Below are positions 38,153-47,149 of a stretch of 64,000 bases of DNA, in pieces. Origin of the DNA: Candidatus Electrothrix communis (GTDB lineage Bacteria > Desulfobacterota > Desulfobulbia > Desulfobulbales > Desulfobulbaceae); contig CP130629.1 of assembly GCA_030644725.1 (NCBI GenBank), forward strand, positions 861,572 to 925,571, given 5' to 3'. The position numbers and the translations under genes are program-made. Each line of letters opens with the position of its first letter. Positions within the stretch are counted from its first letter, which is position 1. Under the pieces are notes generated by a model that saw only the letters and a list, made by a program, of their open reading frames with translations, was not told the origin of the DNA and made no database searches.

Positions 38153-39976
38153 TTGCAATCTGGAAAAAGAGTGACTCAGGATTTACAGTTCTCATTTAAG
38201 GTATTTGATGTTTTGCCCCTGTACGGGATACTGTTTGATCGTGACGGCAGGGTCATAACAGCGAATAAGACATTTCTCGATACCATCGGACTGCGGGAAA
38301 AAGAAATAATAGGCATGTCAGCAGAAGAGCTGGAGCCCTATTATGTCGATCTCAAAAAACATCTCGCAGAACTGGAAGCGCATGGTGTCCGTACGGTTCG
38401 TGGCTATCTGGTCAGAGAGGATGGAACACGTTTTTCTGTCGAGCATACTTTTGTGCATCTCGCTGAAACGGAAAGGGGAGTTGTCGCCAGTATAAGTTAT
38501 AAGATTGAGGGGTGGACCATTGGCGAGGAACGACGTGAGGCCGAGAAAAAAATTGAAGCGGCTAATCAGCGAAAACGGCAGTTTGTTGCTAATATTAATC
38601 ATGAGATCCGCACCCCGATGAATGCCATTGTGGGCTATGCAGAGATGCTCGCTGAATTAGATATTGGCAGTCAGCAGCGGCGCTATGTGGAGACTATTAG
38701 AAAAAATAGCGCTCACCTTATTGCTATTATCAACGATATCATGGAGCTCTCCAAGCTGGAGACCGGTAACGTACAGCTTCTCAAGTCCACAGTCAACCTG
38801 CATGTTATCACAGAGCAGGTGTTTGATTTCTTTGCTGATCAGGCCAGGGGGAAAAATATTGAATTTACCTGTCATGTCGAGCCTGATCTCCCGAAATACT
38901 ATATTATTGATGCCAATCATTGCCGCCAAATTTTAACCAACCTTATCAGTAATGCTGTAAAGTATACAGACGCGGGGAAGATTACCCTGTCTGTCAGCGG
39001 TGAAAAGAAAAAAGCAGGATGGTATGCGCTAACCTTCTGTGTGCTTGACACCGGGAGAGGGCTGACTGCTCAGGAACAGCATAATATTCTTGACCTGATT
39101 GCTCAGCAGAAAGAGAGTGTCACTATTCATGACGGAAAATGTCTGGGCCTTACCCTCAGCGCCCGTCTTGCCCGGATCATGGGGGGAGATATTTTCCTGG
39201 AAAGTGTCAAAGGCAAGGGCAGTACCTTCAGCTTTACGTTGTTGGCGTCGGTTGCCGATGAAGCCACTCTTCAGGGGATCGGGTCGGAACAATCTCAGAG
39301 AAAAAAGAAAAAAAGGAAAAAACATCCTGTCATTCTTGTTGTCGATGATATGCCGGAAATGTCCCATCTCGTTAAAATATACTTCACCGGCACTGCAATC
39401 AGGGTTCTTGAAGCGAGTAATCGTGAGAAATGCCTGGAGCATGCATTTAATAACAGCCCGGATCTGATCCTCATGGACCTTAATCTGGCAGGTACCGATG
39501 GTCGAGATGTCACCCGGCAGCTACGAAACGACCCGAGAACAAAGCAAATACCCGTTATTGCCATGACCGGCATGATGCTGGAAAAAAAGACCTACAAGCC
39601 ACTTTTTGATGATTTTCTCGGCAAACCCTTTCACCTCCACGAATTACGTCGCATAGTTGATAAGTATATTCCGATGACGCCGGACACTGTTTGTGCAGTT
39701 GATGAGTCTAAAAATGAATTATTTATAGATATTAAAAAAATAAAACCATTTTGGACTAAAGAACTTGACGAGCTATATAGGGAGGCTGAGATGAGTGGCA
39801 GTCTGGATATTGTTTCGGAGCTTGGGCAAAAAATGCAGGAGCAGGGGCTTCGTGCCCACTCTCCGGCCTTGCTGGAAACGGGCAAAAAATTGCGACAATT
39901 TGCTCTTGCTCTTGATATTCAAGAGGTGGATCATCTCTTGGCAGTTCTGGAGACTATAGCAGGGAAAGACAAATGA
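38153..39976 (+). CDS. Hybrid histidine kinase: PAS, HisKA, HATPase, receiver, Hpt-like tail
   Basis: About 607 residues from a TTG at 38153; the start is uncertain because no strong ribosome site is visible. PAS about 15-120 (LYGILFDRDGRVITANKTFLDTIGL), HisKA with FVANINHEIRTPMNAIVGYAEML, HATPase with ILTNLISNAVKYTDAG, DTGRGL and CLGLTLSARLARIMGG, then a receiver (VILVVDDMPEM, LILMDLNLAGTDGR, LGKPF). A final helical stretch of about 90 residues (ELDELYREAEMSGSLDIVSELGQKMQEQGL) resembles an Hpt bundle but lacks an obvious HxxKG. No transmembrane part. It overlaps the HD-GYP gene by 4 bp, so the two are likely partners. Confidence 0.88.
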   Translation: MQSGKRVTQDLQFSFKVFDVLPLYGILFDRDGRVITANKTFLDTIGLREKEIIGMSAEELEPYYVDLKKHLAELEAHGVRTVRGYLVREDGTRFSVEHTFVHLAETERGVVASISYKIEGWTIGEERREAEKKIEAANQRKRQFVANINHEIRTPMNAIVGYAEMLAELDIGSQQRRYVETIRKNSAHLIAIINDIMELSKLETGNVQLLKSTVNLHVITEQVFDFFADQARGKNIEFTCHVEPDLPKYYIIDANHCRQILTNLISNAVKYTDAGKITLSVSGEKKKAGWYALTFCVLDTGRGLTAQEQHNILDLIAQQKESVTIHDGKCLGLTLSARLARIMGGDIFLESVKGKGSTFSFTLLASVADEATLQGIGSEQSQRKKKKRKKHPVILVVDDMPEMSHLVKIYFTGTAIRVLEASNREKCLEHAFNNSPDLILMDLNLAGTDGRDVTRQLRNDPRTKQIPVIAMTGMMLEKKTYKPLFDDFLGKPFHLHELRRIVDKYIPMTPDTVCAVDESKNELFIDIKKIKPFWTKELDELYREAEMSGSLDIVSELGQKMQEQGLRAHSPALLETGKKLRQFALALDIQEVDHLLAVLETIAGKDK

Positions 39977-41058
39977 GGCGTCAACCGAACAAACCATTGG
40001 TTTTTGTTGTTGATGATGTTCCGGAGAATATCCAGATAGCCCTCTCTCATTTAAAAGGCCTGGATCTTGAATTTGCTTATGCCACTTCCGGTGAACAGGC
40101 TTTAGCCAGAATTAGGCAGAGGATACCAGATCTCATCCTGATGGATGTTATGATGCCGGGTATGAACGGTTTTGCAACCATACAGGAATTGCGTAAATCA
40201 CCGGAGACCCACTCGACCCCTGTCATTTTTCTGACGGCGAGATCAGAACCGGAAGATGTGGCAAGGGGCTTTAAACTCGGCGGAGTTGATTATATCACCA
40301 AGCCCTTTCATGGGGTTGAATTGCGTTCCAGAGTGCGCAATCATCTTGAACTGCATAGTTATAGGGTCAGTTTAGAGCAGAAGGTTCTTGCTCGAACCAG
40401 AGAGGCAACTCTTCTTAAAGATATCACTATATTGGCTATGGGTGAGTTGGCAGAACATCGGGATGCCAATACAGGTGGCCATATCAACCGGACTCGTTTT
40501 TTTGTTAAGACATTAGCCGAAACTTTGTTTGATAAGAAAAAGTTTCCCGATATTCTTACTCAGGAATATATTGTTCTTCTCTATAAAACAGCACCGCTTC
40601 ATGACATAGGCAAGGTGGCGATCCGAGATTCAATTTTGCTCAAGAAAGGTCGTCTGACAGCTGAAGAGTTTGCGGAAATGAAGAAGCATACCATCTACGG
40701 AGAAGAGGTGATTGATAAGCTGGCAAAAATGGCCGGAGAGCCTATGGCTTTTTTGGAATGCGCCAGAGATATGGTGGGCAGTCATCATGAAAAACATGAC
40801 GGTACCGGTTATCCCAGAGGGCTGGCCGGTGATAATATTCCTTTGGCAGGCCGGATTATGGCCGTGGCAGATGTCTATGACGCCTTAAGGACAAGGAGAT
40901 CCTATAAAAAGGCCTTTAGCCATGAGGAAACTATGTATATTATGGACACAGAAGATGGGCGGGGCAGGCGTTTTGATCCAGATGTTTACGATGCTCTTCT
41001 TTGTATAGAGCATGAGTTTGCCCGCATTGCCGAAGAAAACAGCAAGGGCATAAAATGA
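39973..41058 (+). CDS. Response regulator with HD-GYP c-di-GMP phosphodiesterase domain
   Basis: 361 residues. Receiver about 9-125 with FVVDDVPENIQIAL, acceptor Asp in LILMDVMMPGMNG and the Lys in ITKPF. A short coiled linker (HSYRVSLEQKVLARTREATLL) leads to HD-GYP at about 155-350, with HDIGKVAI and HHEKHDGTGYPRGL, so the metal ligands and GYP motif are intact. It should hydrolyse c-di-GMP under phosphorylation control by the overlapping upstream kinase. This would connect sensing to surface, motility or biofilm output. Confidence 0.92.
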   Translation: MRRQPNKPLVFVVDDVPENIQIALSHLKGLDLEFAYATSGEQALARIRQRIPDLILMDVMMPGMNGFATIQELRKSPETHSTPVIFLTARSEPEDVARGFKLGGVDYITKPFHGVELRSRVRNHLELHSYRVSLEQKVLARTREATLLKDITILAMGELAEHRDANTGGHINRTRFFVKTLAETLFDKKKFPDILTQEYIVLLYKTAPLHDIGKVAIRDSILLKKGRLTAEEFAEMKKHTIYGEEVIDKLAKMAGEPMAFLECARDMVGSHHEKHDGTGYPRGLAGDNIPLAGRIMAVADVYDALRTRRSYKKAFSHEETMYIMDTEDGRGRRFDPDVYDALLCIEHEFARIAEENSKGIK

Positions 41059-41091
41059 TTATGTTTGTCCTTGTCAAGACAGTCGGTCAGA

Positions 41092-42132
41092 CTAAAGAAA
41101 GGGGTAGGAGCAGGGGATTCCCTGATAGTTATTGAATAGTAGTTTATCCTTTTGATGCGAGAGTATATAATCCGGTGTAAGCGGTATCTTGCCCTTGCCC
41201 TCAGGTGCATCCAGGATATAGGTCGGCAGGGCCATTCCAGAGACAGTACCTATAAGACCGCGCATAATTGCAAGCCCTGTTTTGATATCGGTACGAAAAT
41301 GGGCGGTACCTTCGGTTAGGTCCGCCTGCATGAGATAATAAGGCCGGACCCTGATTTCTAATAGTCTGTACAATAATTCCCGGATCACCGGCAGAGAATC
41401 ATTGATTCCTTTCAGAAGCACTGTTTGACAGCCTAGGGGGATGCCAGCATCTGCTAATAAAGTACAGGCTTGTTCTGCTTGTTGGGTAATCTCTGCCGGA
41501 TGGTTGAAATGGGTGTTGATGTAGAGAGGGTGATATTTCCTCAGCATGTTCACCAGTTCCGGTGTGATTCGCATAGGCAGGGTACACGGCGCTCTCGTTC
41601 CTATGCGAATCACCTTGATATGTTTGATCTCCCGGAGCCTCTGAAGAATTTTTTCAATATGTTGATCAGAAAGTAAGAGGGGATCCCCGCCTGATATCAG
41701 GACTTCCCGAATTTGAGGTGTGTTACGGAGGTATTCCAAGCCAGCAGCAAGAGTTTCTTTATTGATCTGCATAGATGCCTTGCCCACTTTGCGCTTGCGA
41801 GTGCAAAAGCGACAGTACATGGCGCATTGACTACTGACAAGGAAGAGGGCACGGTCAGGATATTTATGCACCAAATTAGGTACAGGGCTCAGAGATTCTT
41901 CACCTAAAGGATCAACCATACCCTGAGGATCTTCCAATTCCCGGATATCGGGTACTGCCTGACAAAAAAGCGGTTCTCCGACTCGTTTGATCAACTCAAG
42001 GTAATATGGGGGAATACGCAGAGGATAGCGCGAGTTCACCGCTGCTACCTCGGCCGGATCACAATCGAGGATCCGCGAGAGTTCTTCTGGGCTGGTGAGA
42101 GAGTTTTTGAGTTGATTTTTCCAGGCTGTCAT
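41092..42132 (-). CDS. KamA-family radical SAM aminomutase (lysine 2,3-aminomutase/EpmB-like)
   Basis: 346 residues. The radical-SAM cysteines are in SSQCAMYCRFCTRKR, SAM contacts in ISGGDPLLL, and the PLP-binding Lys is expected in LDAPEGKGKIPL. LPMRITPELVNMLRKY and INTHFNHP are typical of KamA. The length is close to EpmB (about 340, beta-lysylation of elongation factor P) and well short of clostridial KamA (about 416). Neither an EpmA nor an AblB partner is in the window, so EF-P modification versus beta-lysine osmolyte synthesis is undecided. It faces the acyl-CoA synthetase head to head. Confidence 0.85.
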   Translation of the reverse strand: MTAWKNQLKNSLTSPEELSRILDCDPAEVAAVNSRYPLRIPPYYLELIKRVGEPLFCQAVPDIRELEDPQGMVDPLGEESLSPVPNLVHKYPDRALFLVSSQCAMYCRFCTRKRKVGKASMQINKETLAAGLEYLRNTPQIREVLISGGDPLLLSDQHIEKILQRLREIKHIKVIRIGTRAPCTLPMRITPELVNMLRKYHPLYINTHFNHPAEITQQAEQACTLLADAGIPLGCQTVLLKGINDSLPVIRELLYRLLEIRVRPYYLMQADLTEGTAHFRTDIKTGLAIMRGLIGTVSGMALPTYILDAPEGKGKIPLTPDYILSHQKDKLLFNNYQGIPCSYPFL

Positions 42133-42521
42133 GGGGGGCTGTCATGAAGGGAATTGTTTGACGGATGAGGCTGCATACCTCTACATACGTTGATCTCGCT
42201 GCTCTGTTCCTGGAGCACTCTACTGATATAGTGATGATACTTCAAGTGAAATTCCTCAACAGAAATATCTCAAGCACTCAATTGTAACGGCGGGATGGAA
42301 GAGGGGAAATTCATTACTTCATGAGGGGGGATTCCCCATTGCATCAGAAAAGAATACAGCATATAATCGTATAAATATATTAATCCAGAGAGTTCCCAGA
42401 GAAGCCTTCCATGAGGCTCTGAAGAGGCTGTCCGTCTGTAATTTAAACACGTTATACGTACCGAAAACGGGTTTGAGAACTTGATAATTCGGCAATAAAT
42501 GTTTTTTGATATTTTTTCCAA
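42133..42521. other. 389-bp intergenic region, nothing recognised
   Basis: Lies between divergent genes, so it must hold promoters for both, but I see no convincing -35/-10 pair, RNA gene or repeat. AT-rich, with short frames on both strands that look random. Confidence 0.5.
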
Positions 42522-44306
42522 ATGCCTGAAAAGTACAAAAAGAACCGAACAGATATTCTTTTCCCGGTTAAGGATTACCAAGAAAAAGGCCGAGCCGTTC
42601 ACCTGAATGCATTAATTGATACGAGCTGCAGGAAGTATAAAGATCTGCCAGCTGTCGGCATAGCCTTGAAGGGCTCAATAAGCTACCAGGAACTGCATAA
42701 CCGTATTTTTCTTCTTGCCGCTCTGCTACGGCAGGTAGGCATTGGCAATGGTGATCGGGTCGCTCTCCTGGCGGAAAGTTCTCCGGCCTGGGGAACGGCA
42801 TATTTTGCCCTTGTTCGCCTGGGTGCCGTCTGCGTGCCTATACTTCCCGACTTGCCAGAAGAGGATATTCAGCATATTCTCAGTGAGATGGAGTGCGATA
42901 CGGTTTTCACGACTCGTTCGCAGATCAGTAAAATTACTCTCCAGCAGCTCCCACATCATCGCATACATCGGATACATCGCATAATTACTCTTGATGATTA
43001 CCAAAACAGTGCGTTTCCTGTAGAGATAACACCTTTTTCAGAATTTCTTCACCAAGCGCGAAATATATATGCAGACGCGCTGCAGGCGGGAGATCTGCAA
43101 TTCCCTGAACCCATGCCGGATCAGCCAGCATCTATTATGTACACCTCCGGTACTTCTGGATTTTCCAAGGCTGTTACCCTCAGTCATAGAAATTTTTGCG
43201 CCAATGCCTATGCCGCAGATGAGACAATAACGCTTTCACCGGGTGCAGTATTTCTTTCTCTTCTACCTATTTCTCACGCTTACGAATTCACCACCGGCTT
43301 TCTCATGCCCCTGATTAAGGGCGCATCTGTTCGCTATATCGGCAAGGTACCTACACCCTCAGTGTTAGAAAAGATTTGCAGACGGGAGCGGCCTCATGTT
43401 CTGTTGGCTGTCCCTCTGATCATGGAAAAAATTTATAAGAAAAAGGTGCTGTCTGCGCTTGAAGGGAGTAAGCTTCTCTCTGTCTTGTCCAGGGTTTCTT
43501 TTATGAGAAAATTAATTTTTCGTCAGATCGGCTCAAAACTGCAGCGCTTTTTTGGTGGACGCTTAGAGATGATGGGCATGGGCGGAGCAGCTCTGAATCC
43601 GGAGGTTGAGCAATTTCTCCATGATGCCGGATTCCCTTTCCTTGTGGGATACGGTCTCAGTGAAGCAGCTCCGTTGATTTCAGGAGGGCCATACGGGGAC
43701 CGCAGCATTTTGCCTGGTTCAGTGGGGAAACCTATGCTCGGAGTTGAAGTGCGTATTGCTGAGCCAAATCCAGAAACCAGAGTGGGTGAAATCCTTGCCC
43801 GTGGTCCGAATATTATGCAGGAATATTGGGATAATGCACAGGCAACGCAGGAAGCCCTAACTGATGATGGGTGGTTGCGTACCGGTGATCTTGGCTGTAT
43901 GGATAAGCAGGGTAATCTTTGTATTCGCGGACGTTCAAAATCTGTTATTGTTCTTTCTAACGGAGAGAATGTTTATCCAGAGGCTCTTGAACATAGGCTG
44001 AATAGTTATGTTGTTGTGCTTGATTCGATAGTGGTTGATAATGGTTCTGTGCTGGAGGCTTGGCTTTATTTGGATAATGATCTTTTGCGCCAAAGGGTAC
44101 AGAATGATGAGAGCCGAGACCAGAAGCAGGCTCGTATTACCATGGAGCTTGAGCGGATCAGAAAAAGCGTCAATAGCCGACTCGCTCCTGCATCAAGGTT
44201 AAGTGCGGTCTTTGCACGGAAGGAACCCTTTGTGAAAACAGCCACCCATAAAATAAAACGGTATCTGTATACCGCAGAAAGTCTACGAAGAGATTTCGAG
44301 CAGTAG
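42522..44306 (+). CDS. AMP-dependent long-chain acyl-CoA synthetase
   Basis: 594 residues. AMP-binding motif IMYTSGTSGFSKAVTLSH, FLSLLPISHAYEFTTGFL, GMGGAALNPEVEQFLHDAGFPFLVGYGLSEAAP, and the C-terminal DDGWLRTGDLGCMDKQGNLCIRGRSKSVIVLSNGENVYPEALE hinge. The catalytic Lys is expected in TATHKIKR near the end. It activates a fatty acid through acyl-AMP to acyl-CoA at the membrane surface. No weak-hydrophobic anchor is evident. A short RIH repeat (HHRIHRIHRI, 42954-42980) is present. The start at 42522 has no clear ribosome site, so a downstream start is possible. Confidence 0.9.
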   Translation: MPEKYKKNRTDILFPVKDYQEKGRAVHLNALIDTSCRKYKDLPAVGIALKGSISYQELHNRIFLLAALLRQVGIGNGDRVALLAESSPAWGTAYFALVRLGAVCVPILPDLPEEDIQHILSEMECDTVFTTRSQISKITLQQLPHHRIHRIHRIITLDDYQNSAFPVEITPFSEFLHQARNIYADALQAGDLQFPEPMPDQPASIMYTSGTSGFSKAVTLSHRNFCANAYAADETITLSPGAVFLSLLPISHAYEFTTGFLMPLIKGASVRYIGKVPTPSVLEKICRRERPHVLLAVPLIMEKIYKKKVLSALEGSKLLSVLSRVSFMRKLIFRQIGSKLQRFFGGRLEMMGMGGAALNPEVEQFLHDAGFPFLVGYGLSEAAPLISGGPYGDRSILPGSVGKPMLGVEVRIAEPNPETRVGEILARGPNIMQEYWDNAQATQEALTDDGWLRTGDLGCMDKQGNLCIRGRSKSVIVLSNGENVYPEALEHRLNSYVVVLDSIVVDNGSVLEAWLYLDNDLLRQRVQNDESRDQKQARITMELERIRKSVNSRLAPASRLSAVFARKEPFVKTATHKIKRYLYTAESLRRDFEQ

Positions 44307-44344
44307 GTTCGGAATAATAGGAGGATAAAATTAGGTGAAAAAAT

Positions 44345-45121
44345 ATGATTGAATTTGTTCGTTTTCTGGCGCCTTTTCTCGCGCCTCTGCCCGTAGGCGT
44401 GTTCTGTATTCTTGTGACGCTGTTTTTTTTGCTTTTTGGCTTGCGTAAGATAGCGACCCTCTCTTTGCTGATGACCCTCGGTTTTTTTCTTGCCTTTGGA
44501 TACGGCCTGCCTGCGCGACAGCAGATAGAACAATTGGAGAGAAAATACACTCTTCTGGATATGGAACAAATTCCAGAAAAGGAGCAGCGTAATATCCGCT
44601 TTGTTGTTGTACTTGGGAGTGCAAATATCACTGATCCTGCTCTTCCAGAGAGCAATCAACTTGACACGGCCTCGTTATACCGATTGGTCGAGGGAATCCG
44701 TATTCAACGGCAACTTCCCCAGACTTTTTTGATCCTCAGCGGAGGAGTAAATCAGGATCCCCGAGCCAATGCCGCAGTAGCGCGTAGGGTTGCTGAATCA
44801 CTGGGAGTGGAAAGCGGAAGATTGGTCACTGAAGAACGGCCACGCGACACCACAGAAGAGGCGAAAATGCTGCAGCCCATGCTCAAAGATATGCCTTTTA
44901 TTTTGGTAACCTCTGCCGCGCATATGGAACGAGCCATGAAGTTGTTCCAGGAGGTAGGTACGCACCCCATCGCTGCTCCAACGGATTTTCTTATCAAAAA
45001 TAATAATCAGTTAACCTCATCGTCCTTTGTACCCACCTGTGAAAATTTAGGGCTTTCACAGCGGATGATCTATGAATGGGCATCTCAGGCTTGGAATTCT
45101 GTCAACCGACTTCTTGAGTAA
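44345..45121 (+). CDS. YdcF/ElyC-family (DUF218) membrane protein
   Basis: 258 residues. Two N-terminal membrane helices (about 7-35 and 37-55), then a periplasmic DUF218 domain: FVVVLGSANI, DTASLYRLVEGIRI, LILSGG, ARRVAESLGV, EERPRDTTEEAKML, ILVTSAAHMERAMKLF. In E. coli ElyC affects peptidoglycan precursor handling; YdcF binds SAM. It follows the acyl-CoA synthetase after 38 bp and may share its transcript. Confidence 0.85.
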   Translation: MIEFVRFLAPFLAPLPVGVFCILVTLFFLLFGLRKIATLSLLMTLGFFLAFGYGLPARQQIEQLERKYTLLDMEQIPEKEQRNIRFVVVLGSANITDPALPESNQLDTASLYRLVEGIRIQRQLPQTFLILSGGVNQDPRANAAVARRVAESLGVESGRLVTEERPRDTTEEAKMLQPMLKDMPFILVTSAAHMERAMKLFQEVGTHPIAAPTDFLIKNNNQLTSSSFVPTCENLGLSQRMIYEWASQAWNSVNRLLE

Positions 45122-45378
45122 ATCTTGTCGTTTTTGTTTCTGCTTCCTGCTCGCCAGAAAAAGAAGAGCATATAATGGAGAGGTACGATAACGTACTATA
45201 CACAGGTCACGCTCTATGATATTATATTTGTTATATTGAGTTGTTGCAGGGGCAGGAGGCTGCTTTTTTTCTTTTAATAGCTTGTTATGTTGAACTAAAT
45301 TTCAATATCGCCGCTGGGTGATAGCCTGCTCACTCTGGAAAATTTGGGTGAATCAGGAAAAATTAAATTGAGTGCTCA

Positions 45379-46563
45379 ATGAAGGTTAAAGGGTTTACTG
45401 CTGCCGCTGTCCAGGCAGGCATTCGTTATCAGGATCGACTTGATCTCGGCCTGATTTATTCCGAGGTTCCGGCTGTGACGGTCGGTATGTTTACAACAAA
45501 TACTGTTCAGGCTGCTCCTGTGGTGCTGGGCAAAAAACGCCTGCTGAACGGCAAGGCGCAGGCAGTGTTGGTGAACAGCGGCAATGCCAATGCCTGTACG
45601 GGTGAACAGGGCATGGAGTTGGCATTGCGTACAGGCTCCTTAGTTGCTGATGCCTTGGGGATTGATGAAGAATTAGTGCAAATCGCGTCCACAGGGGTTA
45701 TTGGCGAGTCGCTGAACATAGATCCTTTTGTCCGGGCTGTGCCGGGGCTTGTCACCTCTTTAAAGGAGGATGGTTTTGATGATCTTGCACAGGCAATTAT
45801 GACCACGGATACTGTGCCGAAGACCTCTTCTGCCACTGTGGAGATTAACGGCGTTTCCGTGAATTTACTGGGTGTTGCCAAAGGCTCCGGGATGATCATG
45901 CCGGATATGGCAACCATGCTTTGTTTTGTTGTGACGGATGCTCGGATTCCTTTTTCCGCATTAAATGAAATCGTCAAAACCGGGGTGGAACAATCATTCA
46001 ATCTGATTACGGTGGACGGGGATACCTCGACCAATGATACGGTTTTGGTTATGGCAAACGGTGCTGCGAAAAACCATTGGATCGATGAAGAAAATCGGGA
46101 GAGCGTAAGGGTTTTCACAGAAGCGTTGCATAAGATTTTCAAGGATCTTGCTTTGCAGATCGTTTCAGATGGCGAAGGAACAACCAAGGTTGTAACCATT
46201 CGGGTGGTTGGTGCCAGGAGCAAGGAAGAGGCTATGAATGGAGCCCAAACCATTGCTAACTCTGCTTTGGTTAAGACAGCATTTTTCGGTGAAGACGCGA
46301 ACTGGGGTCGAATTATCGCTGCGCTCGGTCGGTCAGGATGTCAGTTTCAGCCAGATCGGGTTTCCATAGCCTTTGATGATGCAGTGATGGTTGAAAACGG
46401 CCTCGGCTGCGGAAAAGAGGCAGAAAAAAAGGCCTCTAAAGTGTTGCAGCAAAAAGAATTTACCGTTACTGTCGACCTTCGGGACGGAAGTGAACGTGCG
46501 GAGGTATTTACTACAGATTTAACCTGTGATTATGTGAATATTAATGCCGATTATCGATCCTGA
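45379..46563 (+). CDS. argJ: Bifunctional ornithine acetyltransferase/N-acetylglutamate synthase
   Basis: 394 residues, normal for ArgJ. KGFTAAAVQAGIRY at the start, FTTNTVQAAPV, LVNSGNANACTG (oxyanion-hole region) and KGSGMIMPDMATMLCFV, in which the Thr near residue 179 is the autocleavage site and nucleophile. EDANWGRIIAALGRSG and the C-terminal TCDYVNINADYRS are conserved. It recycles the acetyl group from N-acetylornithine to glutamate in arginine synthesis. The first enzyme activity depends on acetyl-CoA use and cannot be read from the sequence. Confidence 0.94.
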   Translation: MKVKGFTAAAVQAGIRYQDRLDLGLIYSEVPAVTVGMFTTNTVQAAPVVLGKKRLLNGKAQAVLVNSGNANACTGEQGMELALRTGSLVADALGIDEELVQIASTGVIGESLNIDPFVRAVPGLVTSLKEDGFDDLAQAIMTTDTVPKTSSATVEINGVSVNLLGVAKGSGMIMPDMATMLCFVVTDARIPFSALNEIVKTGVEQSFNLITVDGDTSTNDTVLVMANGAAKNHWIDEENRESVRVFTEALHKIFKDLALQIVSDGEGTTKVVTIRVVGARSKEEAMNGAQTIANSALVKTAFFGEDANWGRIIAALGRSGCQFQPDRVSIAFDDAVMVENGLGCGKEAEKKASKVLQQKEFTVTVDLRDGSERAEVFTTDLTCDYVNINADYRS

Positions 46564-46634
46564 ATCGAAACAATGCACGTAAACTGCTGACCTGCTGATT
46601 TTTGTGAGGTTTCGGCGAAGAACAGGAGGAAAGG

Positions 46635-46883
46635 ATGACGGATTATGCCGGGGGCGATTACCCTCCTGAGATTCAGAAAATTTTTCAAGAGATTGAACAG
46701 GCCCTTGCCGGTGCAATCGGGCCTGCAGCTGGCATGATCCTTGGCGATTACATCGAACAATGGCAAGGAAACGGCCCAGTTGTGGCCGCCCGCATAATTG
46801 AACTGACCACAGCCTTGGTGGAAGAAATCGGCGATCCTGTGACAGCTCAAGAGTTTATCAGTAGAATTGAGAAAAAATATTGA
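46635..46883 (+). CDS. Small hypothetical acidic protein
   Basis: 82 residues (MTDYAGGDYPPEIQKIF...EFISRIEKKY), helical and acidic with a hydrophobic centre (LAGAIGPAAGMILGDYI). It has a strong AGGAGG ribosome site 5-7 bases before ATG, so it is probably real. It is 71 bp after argJ and may be co-transcribed. I recognise no family. Confidence 0.6.
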   Translation: MTDYAGGDYPPEIQKIFQEIEQALAGAIGPAAGMILGDYIEQWQGNGPVVAARIIELTTALVEEIGDPVTAQEFISRIEKKY

Positions 46884-46928
46884 GCATAGAATACCCCCCT
46901 TATAGATGCAGAATTGTAGGGGCAAACC

Positions 46929-46963
46929 TGTGTGTCTGCCCGGAATAAGAAGGGCGAACACAT
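46929..46963. repeat. Imperfect palindrome, REP-like
   Basis: TGTGTGTCTGCCC and GGGCGAACACATA are inverted around a 10-base spacer, with GTAGGGGCAAAC before and TTCTAC after. Similar GGGGCGAAC-type palindromes are dispersed in some bacterial genomes. Only one copy is seen here. Confidence 0.35.
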
Positions 46964-47149
46964 AGATTTTTGTTCTACAGAGGGCGTTCGGGCATTCTCA
47001 CTCAATACCCTGATTATAAGATAAGGGACTGAAAATATCACTTTGACCTCCTCCGCTGCCTCTGGCTAAGGTGGTTCACTGAAGAGAACTTAATCAGGAA
47101 AATTTCTGAACCGCGTGAGACGCTACATTAAGTAACACAGGGAGTTTTG

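Noticed and set aside
42954-42980. RIH repeat in the acyl-CoA synthetase as a functional element
   Set aside because: Only two to three 9-bp units in a variable loop; too short to support a claim.
44066-44659. Open minus-strand frame of 197 codons over the acyl-CoA synthetase end
   Set aside because: It overlaps two well-supported + strand genes, and its basic, Lys/Arg-rich text looks like a shadow frame.
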